From positions 1-5,017 of the forward strand of contig JAJYZN010000191.1 of the NCBI GenBank assembly GCA_021799915.1: a stretch of DNA of 5,017 nt, read 5' to 3'. Origin of the DNA: Actinomycetes bacterium. GTDB lineage: Bacteria > Actinomycetota > Acidimicrobiia > Acidimicrobiales > RAAP-2. The notes under the pieces are model-generated. The model had not been told where the DNA came from and did not search any database. It saw only the letters and a program-made list of their open reading frames with translations. This document shows, one piece after another, positions 1 through 4,687 of this stretch (the stretch's first letter is position 1; every line of letters begins with the position of its first letter). The translations under genes and the position numbers were made by a program.

Positions 1-1
1 G

Positions 2-781
2 GTGCACGGCGGGGGAGCCCGCACGGTCGTGTACCTGCACGGCCTCCTCCTCGACGCCGCGGTGAACCGCCGCCTGGCCCGGGACCTCGCCGCAGAAGGG
101 AACCGGGTAGTGCTCTTGGACCTGCCAGGGCATGGCGCGTCGGACAAGCCGCGCCAGGCTGCGGCCCACCGCATGGACGCCTATGCCCGCCTCGTCGTGG
201 ACCTCCTGGACCACCTCGACGTCGCCCGGGCCGTGGTCGGCGGCATGTCCCTCGGAGCGGACGTGAGCCTGCTGGTGGCGGCGAACGCCCCCGAACGAGT
301 GGCCGGGATGGTGCTGGAGATGCCGGTGCTGGAGCAGGCCACGCCGTACGCGGCGATGCTGTTCACCCCGTTGCTGGCCGCCACCCACTACGCCGCCCCG
401 GCCCTGCGCCTGGTCTCGAACCTGGCCCGGCGACTGCCCCGGAGCCGACTGGGCCTGGTGGACCAGGTCTTCGGTGCCGTGACCCTCGATCCTGACGACG
501 TCGTGGCCGTCCTCCACGGCATCTTGGTCGGCCCGGTGGCCCCCACCATCGAGGAGCGGGCCCGGATCCACGTGCCGGCGCTGGTGATCGGCCACCGGGC
601 CGACTGGCTCCACCCGTTCGGCGACGCCGGGCGGCTGGCCCGCCAGCTGCCCTCGGCCCAGCTGGTCGAAGCCCATTCGATCCTCGAGCTCCGGGTGCGC
701 CCGGCCCGGCTCACTGCCGAGATCGCCGCCTTCTTGGACCGGGTCTGGGCCGGCGAGGCCCGGGCCCGACGGGCCGTGTAG
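2..781 (+). CDS. alpha/beta hydrolase, probably 5'-truncated by the window edge
   Basis: Soluble alpha/beta-hydrolase-fold enzyme, probably an esterase or related hydrolase; the substrate cannot be told. Numbering from the GTG at base 2, an oxyanion-hole segment VVYLHG lies at residues 9-14, DLPGHGASDKP at 40-50, and the nucleophile elbow GGMSLG at 80-85 with Ser83 as nucleophile. The likely acid is Asp201 (after VPALVIGHRAD) and the likely base His225 in EAHS. All three triad positions are therefore present in the expected order, and a cap-like region spans about 110-185. Family members usually have 10-25 residues before the first strand, so the true start is probably left of the window. The gene ends in TAG and converges on the ArfB gene with 74 bp between them. 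Fold assignment is firm; specificity is unknown. Confidence 0.88.
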   Translation: MHGGGARTVVYLHGLLLDAAVNRRLARDLAAEGNRVVLLDLPGHGASDKPRQAAAHRMDAYARLVVDLLDHLDVARAVVGGMSLGADVSLLVAANAPERVAGMVLEMPVLEQATPYAAMLFTPLLAATHYAAPALRLVSNLARRLPRSRLGLVDQVFGAVTLDPDDVVAVLHGILVGPVAPTIEERARIHVPALVIGHRADWLHPFGDAGRLARQLPSAQLVEAHSILELRVRPARLTAEIAAFLDRVWAGEARARRAV

Positions 782-825
782 CAGGGTGCCGGTGTCAGGG
801 GACCGTCCCGTCGCCGGGTCGTGAT

Positions 826-855
826 CCGGGGCCGGGGTCGGGGCCGGGGCCGGTG
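826..855 (+). repeat. CCGGGG hexamer tandem repeat with a G-quadruplex motif
   Basis: Five consecutive 6-bp units follow CCGGGG, CCGGGG, TCGGGG, CCGGGG and CCGGTG, and end directly against the stop codon of the minus-strand ArfB gene. On the + strand this gives four GGGG runs (828-831, 834-837, 840-843, 846-849) separated by 2-nt loops, a textbook intramolecular G-quadruplex pattern. It lies 47 bp after the hydrolase stop, so it would be in that gene's 3' transcript. I see no classic stem plus T-tract terminator in this 74 bp gap. Formation of the structure and any role in ending transcription are inference. Confidence 0.75.
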
Positions 856-1341
856 TCAGCCGTCAGGGTCCAGCCGGGCCGACCGGTTGCGCTTGACCTC
901 GGCCCGGCGTCGCTTGCCCTCCAGCCTCCGCTCGGCCGACCCCTTGGTCGGCGTGGTCGGCCGGCGCGGGACCTCGGCCCGTAGGGCCGTGGCCAGGCGG
1001 ACCACCAGGCGCTCGGTGGCTATCCGGCGGTTCTGCGCCTGGGACCGCTGGTCCGAGGAGCTGGCCCGGACCACCGGGCCCAACCGCTCCAGCAGCCGGG
1101 AGCGCTGGCGGGGCCCCAGGGCCGAGGAGCGCTCGACGTCGAACCGGACCTCGACCCGACTGAGGGTCCGGTTCGCGTGCTGGCCACCGGGACCACCCGA
1201 CGTGGTCGCCCTCCAGGTCAGCTCGGAACGGGGGATCGACAGGCTGCGGCTCACCCGGACCATGCCTTCAGAGCCCCGATGACCCGGGCGACGCTCAGGG
1301 CCCGACGGCGCGCCGGCATCTGGCTCGTCGGATCCGCTCAT
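856..1341 (-). CDS. arfB: ArfB/YaeJ-type peptidyl-tRNA hydrolase (ribosome rescue)
   Basis: Ribosome-rescue factor that hydrolyses peptidyl-tRNA on stalled ribosomes in the cytoplasm. The release-factor catalytic motif GGPGGQHANRT is at residues 49-59 (GGQ at 52-54). It is followed by a helical stretch with SQAQNR, and then a basic tail (RRPTTPTKGSAERRL, then many K/R) of the kind ArfB threads into the empty mRNA channel. There is no codon-recognition domain, so it is not RF1 or RF2. The segment MVRVSRSLSIP at residues 27-37 lines up with the N-terminus of E. coli ArfB, so the ATG at 1263 (135 aa) is a serious alternative start. I keep 1341 because a TACGAT box sits 6 nt upstream, which fits a leaderless transcript; the first 26 residues would be a low-complexity extension. 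It is divergent from the reductase gene. Confidence 0.92.
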   Translation of the reverse strand: MSGSDEPDAGAPSGPERRPGHRGSEGMVRVSRSLSIPRSELTWRATTSGGPGGQHANRTLSRVEVRFDVERSSALGPRQRSRLLERLGPVVRASSSDQRSQAQNRRIATERLVVRLATALRAEVPRRPTTPTKGSAERRLEGKRRRAEVKRNRSARLDPDG

Positions 1342-1347
1342 CTTCCG

Positions 1348-1353
1348 ATCGTA
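1348..1353 (-). promoter_or_regulatory. putative -10 box (TACGAT) of the arfB gene
   Basis: Read on the minus strand, TACGAT matches actinobacterial TANNNT and is followed by six bases (CGGAAG) and then ATG, so transcription would begin at or next to the start codon. The GGAAG directly touching the ATG is too close to act as a normal Shine-Dalgarno. No convincing -35 is visible. Confidence 0.45.
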
Positions 1354-1435
1354 GGCACCGCGGCCGGGGGCACCGGGCGAGAGCCGCCGCTCCGAGCCCG
1401 GCGGTCAGGGCGCGGCCAACCTCAACTTTGGCTAC

Positions 1436-1441
1436 TACGCT
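1436..1441 (+). promoter_or_regulatory. putative -10 box (TACGCT) of the aldo/keto reductase gene
   Basis: TACGCT matches TANNNT and is followed by seven bases (CCGCTCC) and the ATG at 1449. The pyrimidine-rich leader has no Shine-Dalgarno, so a leaderless mRNA starting at the ATG is the simplest reading. No clear -35 hexamer is seen about 17 bp upstream. Together with the arfB box it makes a compact divergent promoter region. Confidence 0.45.
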
Positions 1442-1448
1442 CCGCTCC

Positions 1449-2447
1449 ATGAACTACCGACACTTGGGACGAAGCGGGATGGTGGTCTCGGCCCTCTCCT
1501 ACGGCAACTGGATCACCCACGGCGGTCAGGTGGAGGAAGATGCCGCCCGAGCCTGCGTGAAGGCCGCTCTCGACGCCGGGATCACCACGTTCGACACGGC
1601 CGACGTCTACGCCATCGGGGCGGCCGAGGACGTCCTCGGACGGGCCCTCGAAGGCATCCGCCGGGATTCCATCGAGATCTTCACCAAGGTCTACTGGCCC
1701 ACCGGACCGAACCCGAACAACCGCGGCCTCTCGCGCAAGCACATCATGGAGTCGCTCCACGCGTCGTTGGGCCGCCTGCGAACCGACCACGTCGACCTCC
1801 TCCAGGCCCACCGGTTCGACTACGAGACGCCGTTGGAGGAGACCCTTCGGGCCTTCGACGACCTGGTGCGCCAGGGCAAAGTGCACTACGTGGGGGTGTC
1901 GGAGTGGACGGCCGAGCAGATCGCCGAGGCGCTCCGGATCGCCGACGACATGGGGTTCGACCGGCTGGTGTCGAACCAGCCCCAGTACTCGCTCCTCTGG
2001 CGGGTGATCGAGGCCGAGGTGGTGCCACTGTGCGAGAAGGAGGGATTGGGGCAGATCGTGTGGTCACCACTGGCCCAGGGAGTGCTCACCGGCAAGTACC
2101 TCCCCGGCGCCCCGCCCCCCGAAGGGTCCCGGGCCACCTCCAAGGACGGGGCCGAGTACATCGGCTGGCTCCTCCGTGACGAGGTGCTCGAACCGGTCCA
2201 GCAGTTCGCGTCCCTGGCCCGCGAGGCCGGGTACACCCCGGCGGCCGTGGCCCTGGCCTGGGTCCTCCAGAACCAGAACGTCTCCACCGCCATCATCGGC
2301 GCCACCCGGCCCGAGCAGGTGGTCGAGAACGTGAAGGCCGTGGACATCGAGCTGGAGCCCGACCTGCTCAGAGCCATCGACGAGGTGCTCGAGCCGGCCA
2401 TCCTGCGGGACCCGGCGTTCACGACCAGCCCGGCGACCCGTCCGTGA
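1449..2447 (+). CDS. aldo/keto reductase family protein
   Basis: NAD(P)H-dependent oxidoreductase of the AKR superfamily, acting on carbonyl or alcohol substrates in the cytoplasm; 332 aa, a usual family length. From the ATG at 1449 the catalytic tetrad is complete: Asp49 and Tyr54 in FDTADVYAIG, Lys80 in EIFTKVYW and His121 in LLQAHRFD. Cofactor-site segments follow in order: VGVSEW (148-153), SNQPQYSLL (175-183), WSPLAQGVLTGKY (205-217) and IIGATRPEQVVEN (282-294). The opening MNYRHLGRSGMVVSALSYGNW resembles Kv-beta/YghZ-like AKRs. That supports ATG 1449 over an in-frame TTG at 1428, which would overlap the promoter box. It diverges from arfB and converges with the SnoaL-like gene. The natural substrate is unknown. 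Confidence 0.93.
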   Translation: MNYRHLGRSGMVVSALSYGNWITHGGQVEEDAARACVKAALDAGITTFDTADVYAIGAAEDVLGRALEGIRRDSIEIFTKVYWPTGPNPNNRGLSRKHIMESLHASLGRLRTDHVDLLQAHRFDYETPLEETLRAFDDLVRQGKVHYVGVSEWTAEQIAEALRIADDMGFDRLVSNQPQYSLLWRVIEAEVVPLCEKEGLGQIVWSPLAQGVLTGKYLPGAPPPEGSRATSKDGAEYIGWLLRDEVLEPVQQFASLAREAGYTPAAVALAWVLQNQNVSTAIIGATRPEQVVENVKAVDIELEPDLLRAIDEVLEPAILRDPAFTTSPATRP

Positions 2448-2457
2448 GCGCCCTGCA

Positions 2458-2502
2458 CTGAGCGGTCCCGACCGGGAGATGGCCCGAGTGCCGACCGCTC
2501 AG
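2458..2502. terminator. inverted repeat between convergent genes, likely bidirectional terminator
   Basis: CTGAGCGGTC (2458-2467) and GACCGCTCAG (2493-2502) form a perfect 10-bp stem around a 25-nt loop that can itself fold (TCCCG/CGGGA at 2466-2470 and 2473-2477). It sits just after the reductase stop and includes the stop codon of the opposing SnoaL-like gene (2499-2501). No T-tract follows on either side, which is common in high-GC actinobacteria. A regulatory operator is a weaker alternative. Confidence 0.55.
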
Positions 2503-2987
2503 AAGCGGGATCGGAACGAGATGAGGGCCAGCGTCGAGTGGACCCGCCGCTCCTCGAACACCCGGCGGTACCCGGTGTGGCTGATCAGCCAGGTGCCTTC
2601 GACGAGGGCGTACGCGTCCTCGTAGAAGGCGGTCCCTGATATCTCGACGTCGTGGGCCGGGACGACCACCCGGTCCTCCAGGTACCAGGTCCCGCGTGCG
2701 GTCCCGTCGGCCCCCACGGAGATCTCAGGATGGTGGCACTGGTGCTGGGTGACGATCCCGGGGTCGCCCAACGCACCGGTGAGGAACTCCACGATCGCCG
2801 ATCGTCCTTCGAACGACCGCCGTCCGTCCTCGTAGGAGGCGGTGCAGTCCTCGGTCAGGAGCCGGCCGAGCTGGTCGAACTCCTTCAGGTCCAAGAGCCG
2901 GAGGTAGCCGTACTTCACCCCGGCGATTGCGGAGAGGTCCTCTTGCCGCAGTTCGCCGGAAGTTCGTTCACCCTGCAGGCCGGTCAT
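2499..2987 (-). CDS. SnoaL_4 / NTF2-like protein, BaiE-like dehydratase candidate
   Basis: Small cone-fold (NTF2-like) protein of the SnoaL_4 type, a family including dehydratases and isomerases of cyclic and steroid-like substrates. Visible features are KYGYLRLLD (25-33), TASYEDGR (49-56), EGRSAIVEFL (60-69), QHQCHHPEISV (81-91), GTWYLED (99-105), SGTAFYEDAY (117-126) and a closing strand TGYRRVFEE (138-146). From memory of bile-acid 7-alpha-dehydratase BaiE, its active-site Tyr, Asp, Tyr, His and Asp would fall on Tyr28, Asp33, Tyr52, His82 and Asp105; all are kept. That makes catalysis plausible, but the substrate is unknown. The length of 162 aa is normal for the family. The ATG at 2987 has a TAGGGT box 6 nt upstream and no good Shine-Dalgarno. 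The 5' side runs straight into the end of a transposable element. Confidence 0.87.
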   Translation of the reverse strand: MTGLQGERTSGELRQEDLSAIAGVKYGYLRLLDLKEFDQLGRLLTEDCTASYEDGRRSFEGRSAIVEFLTGALGDPGIVTQHQCHHPEISVGADGTARGTWYLEDRVVVPAHDVEISGTAFYEDAYALVEGTWLISHTGYRRVFEERRVHSTLALISFRSRF

Positions 2988-2990
2988 CGG

Positions 2991-3011
2991 GCCACCCTAG
3001 GACGCCGCTGA
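2991..3011 (+). repeat. left mirrored end of the IS1182-like element
   Basis: GCCACCCTAGGACGCCG followed by C and TGA. Its first 17 bases are repeated exactly, inverted, at 3847-3863, and the match continues to 20 of 21 bases at 3843-3863. The CTAG at 2997-3000 may be one copy of a 4-bp target duplication, in which case the true inverted repeat starts at 3001 with GACGCCG. Confidence 0.85.
2994..2999 (-). promoter_or_regulatory. putative -10 box (TAGGGT) of the SnoaL-like gene at the element edge
   Basis: On the minus strand TAGGGT is followed by GGCCCG and the ATG of the SnoaL-like gene, the same spacing as for the other two genes here. It overlaps the CTAG at the left border of the IS1182-like element, so any -35 now lies inside the element. 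No TTGACA-like hexamer is visible there. Confidence 0.4.
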
Positions 3012-3044
3012 TTCGGCCGCCTCAGGTTTCGCGGAATTCGCCGT

Positions 3045-3050
3045 GGAGGG
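3045..3050 (+). promoter_or_regulatory. Shine-Dalgarno GGAGGG before the transposase remnant
   Basis: GGAGGG lies six bases before the TTG at 3057 and fixes the start of the transposase remnant. It is the only clear Shine-Dalgarno in the window and contrasts with the leaderless-looking chromosomal genes. Confidence 0.65.
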
Positions 3051-3056
3051 CGAGAA

Positions 3057-3673
3057 TTGGCCACGGCACCCGGGCGCTCCGACAAGCAGCGGCGATTCGA
3101 TGATCCGGCAGTCTTTCTGGGCGACCGCCTGGTCGAGGGATCGCTCTATCGGTTGTCGTCGGACCACGGTCACCGGCTGTTCGGTGACGAGTACTTCGCC
3201 GACCCGTACCTGGCCTCCAAGAAGGGCCGTCCGACAGTGCCGACCCGGGTGCCGACCCGGGTGCTGGCCCGGGTGCTGGCCCGGGTGCTGGCCCGGGTGC
3301 CGGCCACGATCATGGTGCTGCAGGGCTTCGAAAGGTTGAGCGATCGGGAGGCCATCGACCGCCTGGGGGCCGAGGTGCCCGGCGAGGTCGACGACTCCGA
3401 GACCGACGCCGAGCCCACGGTGGTCGGCGACGCCGCCTATGGCGACGGGGCCACCCTGGCCAAGCTCCGTGCCGCCGGCGTCGAGGTCATTGCCAAGTTG
3501 GCCCCAGTGGGCAACCTGCCCACTGCGCACGTCGTGCGCTTCGGATCGACGTGGCCGCTCGATCGTCATCCATCCGCACGAAGACGAGCTCGCCCTGGCC
3601 CGGCGTGCTCAATCTGGCCCGATTGGCCACGATCGGGCTCAGCTGGAGCGAGGCAGAGTGGACAGTGGCCTGA
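3057..3673 (+). pseudogene. IS1182-like transposase, decayed (deletions and two frame changes)
   Basis: Remnant of a DDE transposase. Frame A starts at TTG 3057 behind a good Shine-Dalgarno and carries RLFGDEYFADPY (40-51), GRPTVPTRV (57-65), MVLQGFERLSDREAIDRL (86-103) and VVGDAAYGDGATLAKLRAAG (122-141), the last around the second catalytic Asp. The segment normally lying between IDRL and that Asp is missing, so the first catalytic Asp region appears deleted. After about 3535 frame A loses similarity. Frame B resumes at 3562-3612 with IVIHPHEDELALARRAQ, and frame C at 3605-3673 with VLNLARLATIGLSWSEAEW and a natural TGA. The stretch between B and C, where the catalytic Glu region would lie, is also gone. 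The N-terminal region carries a 12-bp tandem expansion. Frame A alone continues as 224 codons to 3731, but its tail is not transposase-like. Confidence 0.82.
3237..3308 (+). repeat. 12-bp in-frame tandem repeat within the transposase
   Basis: Two units of GTGCCGACCCGG (3237-3260) are followed by three units of GTGCTGGCCCGG (3261-3296) and a degenerate sixth unit GTGCCGGCCACG. Each encodes four residues (VPTR or VLAR). Relatives, as I recall them, read roughly GRPTVPTRVLATVMVLQ at this place, so about four extra units (16 residues) have been inserted without breaking frame. Slipped-strand replication is the likely origin. Confidence 0.9.
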
Positions 3674-3842
3674 TAGGGCCCGGGCGTGCCCTTGGAGCCA
3701 CCAGACGGCAACGTCAGCTCATCGACGGTGAGTCCTCTTCATCATGGGACTACCCGCCGTGTCAGGCATGGGACCACCCAGGGCGTCCAGCGATCCCTGG
3801 CGCAGGCAGAGTGCCAAGTGAACACCGAAGGAGGCCCCTACT
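3674..3842. other. non-coding right arm of the IS1182-like element
   Basis: About 170 bp between the natural transposase stop and the right inverted end. Open frames crossing it have no protein-like character and none keeps transposase similarity. I see no further gene, RNA or strong hairpin in it. Confidence 0.5.
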
Positions 3843-3863
3843 TCACCGGCGTCCTAGGGTGGC
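3843..3863 (-). repeat. right mirrored end of the IS1182-like element
   Basis: Inverted partner of 2991-3011: 17 identical bases (3847-3863), one mismatch at 3846, then three more matches. It includes the second CTAG at 3854-3857. The outer six bases, GGTGGC, read inward on the minus strand as GCCACC and complete a Val-Ala-Thr stretch of the IS256-like remnant, which suggests that they are flank rather than element. Confidence 0.83.
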
Positions 3864-4039
3864 GACCATGGCCTTGGTCGCTTTCGGCACGCGGGTGAGG
3901 ACGGTTCGTATGGCGTGGATGAAGTGGTCAGTACCCCAAAGCTGATCCACCCGCTGTGGGAGGCCGCGCCCTCGACTACCGCCTCAATGGCGGCTTCGAG
4001 ATCCGATGGCCCCCAAGGACCCTTCACGCCTCTGGGCAC
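3858..4039 (-). pseudogene. IS256/Mutator-like transposase fragment, frameshifted
   Basis: On the minus strand, one frame reads RGVKGPWGPSDLEAAIEAVVEGAAS (about 4033-3959). This resembles the IS256-family stretch with SDAHEGLKAAI before the catalytic region. A second frame, reached by a shift near 3955, reads HAIRTVLTRVPKATKAMVAT (about 3920-3861), resembling the family's HFMRN-LTRVPK segment. The order and spacing of the two pieces are as in an intact transposase, but the WQRCRVHF link between them is scrambled. The match stops at the border of the IS1182-like element and does not resume beyond that element, where the SnoaL gene begins. It is too short to be functional. The assignment rests on remembered family motifs. 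Confidence 0.55.
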
Positions 4040-4046
4040 GGGCCAC

Positions 4047-4060
4047 CTCCTGGTCAGGAG
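4047..4060 (-). terminator. short hairpin after the membrane-protein gene, possible terminator
   Basis: CTCCTG (4047-4052) pairs with CAGGAG (4055-4060), a 6-bp stem with a 2-nt loop, starting 9 bp after the stop codon of the minus-strand gene ending at 4070. It is small and has no T-tract, so a terminator role is only a suggestion. Confidence 0.25.
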
Positions 4061-4069
4061 CTGTCGCGC

Positions 4070-4687
4070 TCACCCCTTGAATTCGCCGTCGCTTGTGACT
4101 GTGTTCCAGCTCGTCGTTGAATGCCAGTTCGCATGCCTGGTCGCAACCGTGGCTGAACACTCCTGCATCTTCTCGTTGCCGTCATGGACGAGTGCATAGA
4201 ACCCCCGGCTCTCGCCCGCGGCGAACCCTGTCCGGTCCGACCTCCCCAGGTTGACCGCGCCCGTCCAACACCCTGTCTGTCGGTCAGGTGCGGCGACCAC
4301 CACGACTCCCGACGCCAGTACGGCAACAGAGACGGTTGTCTCTGAGGACGATGCGTGTGCGACCAGCGATACCGAAACCTTCAGCTCTTGGGACAGTTGG
4401 GCGATCACGCTGGAGGTAGTCCACGGCATCGAGCCCGTTCCTCCTGGCGGCGATGTTTGAAGCGCGGTGAGGACAACTCCGATCGAGAACCAGGTGAACG
4501 GGGCGGGTTTGCCTGTCGCCCACGAACTGGACGCGAGGAGAGCCCATGAGCCTCCACCGGCCAAGATGGCGACGACGGTAACGACGACGAGCAGCATTTT
4601 CCATCGACGAGAAGTCGACGCCATGGCGCGTGGCAGATCGTCCGACTCAGTTCGGTCCCCGTTTGGTGCACCTGGGTGCAGACTCAC
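4070..4687 (-). CDS. hypothetical membrane-anchored exported protein with two cysteines
   Basis: I do not recognise a named family. From GTG 4687 the protein is 205 aa: a polar N-terminus, SRRWK (26-30), one strongly hydrophobic helix MLLVVVTVVAILAGGGSWALL (31-51), and a Ser/Thr/Val-rich domain. The positive residues before the helix predict an N-in anchor with the rest outside. The outer domain has two cysteines, Cys140 (TGCWTG) and Cys177 (QECSAT), a likely disulfide. VSVAVLASGVVVVAA before GCW recalls actinobacterial pilin-like surface proteins, but the prepilin cleavage motif is missing, so this is only a hint. An in-frame ATG at 4624 gives a shorter 184-aa form with a normal short N-terminus. 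Neither start has a clear Shine-Dalgarno; TACACA lies 6 nt before the GTG, an imperfect -10. The gene is isolated between transposase remnants. Confidence 0.62.
   Translation of the reverse strand: MSLHPGAPNGDRTESDDLPRAMASTSRRWKMLLVVVTVVAILAGGGSWALLASSSWATGKPAPFTWFSIGVVLTALQTSPPGGTGSMPWTTSSVIAQLSQELKVSVSLVAHASSSETTVSVAVLASGVVVVAAPDRQTGCWTGAVNLGRSDRTGFAAGESRGFYALVHDGNEKMQECSATVATRHANWHSTTSWNTVTSDGEFKG

Larger units (their letters stand above)
3001..3853 (+). mobile_element. short, internally deleted IS1182-like insertion element
   Basis: A transposase remnant lies between two mirrored ends (20/21 identity, inverted). CTAG occurs at both borders (2997-3000 and 3854-3857), consistent with a 4-bp duplication. 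I therefore place the element between them at 853 bp, well short of the roughly 1.3-2 kb of autonomous IS1182 members as I recall them. If instead the mirrored sequence is wholly terminal repeat, the element is 2991-3863 (873 bp). The transposase has lost internal sequence, so it could move only if supplied in trans. Left neighbour: the SnoaL-like start codon, 13 bp from the border. Right neighbour: an IS256-like remnant. The IS1182 label rests on remembered family motifs; a related DDE family is possible. Confidence 0.78.

Noticed and set aside
821..1282. Plus-strand open frame of 153 codons
   Set aside because: It is Arg/Ser-rich antisense shadow of arfB, which has a full GGQ domain and basic tail on the other strand.
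1428..1448. TTG at 1428 as start of the aldo/keto reductase
   Set aside because: It would put the -10-like box inside the gene and add seven residues before the family-typical MNYRHLGRSG start; no Shine-Dalgarno precedes it.
3237..3308. Short regularly spaced repeats considered as a CRISPR array
   Set aside because: Units are 12 bp, directly adjacent with no spacers and in frame with the transposase; no cas gene is present.
2997..3569. Minus-strand open frame with repeated His-Pro-Gly-Gln/Arg units
   Set aside because: It is the antisense shadow of the transposase remnant; the repeat is the reverse reading of the 12-bp minisatellite and nothing else in the frame looks like a protein family.
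3439..3945. 168-codon plus-strand open frame as an independent gene
   Set aside because: Only its middle (3562-3612) looks like protein, and that is the displaced transposase segment; the rest crosses the element end into antisense of the IS256-like relic.
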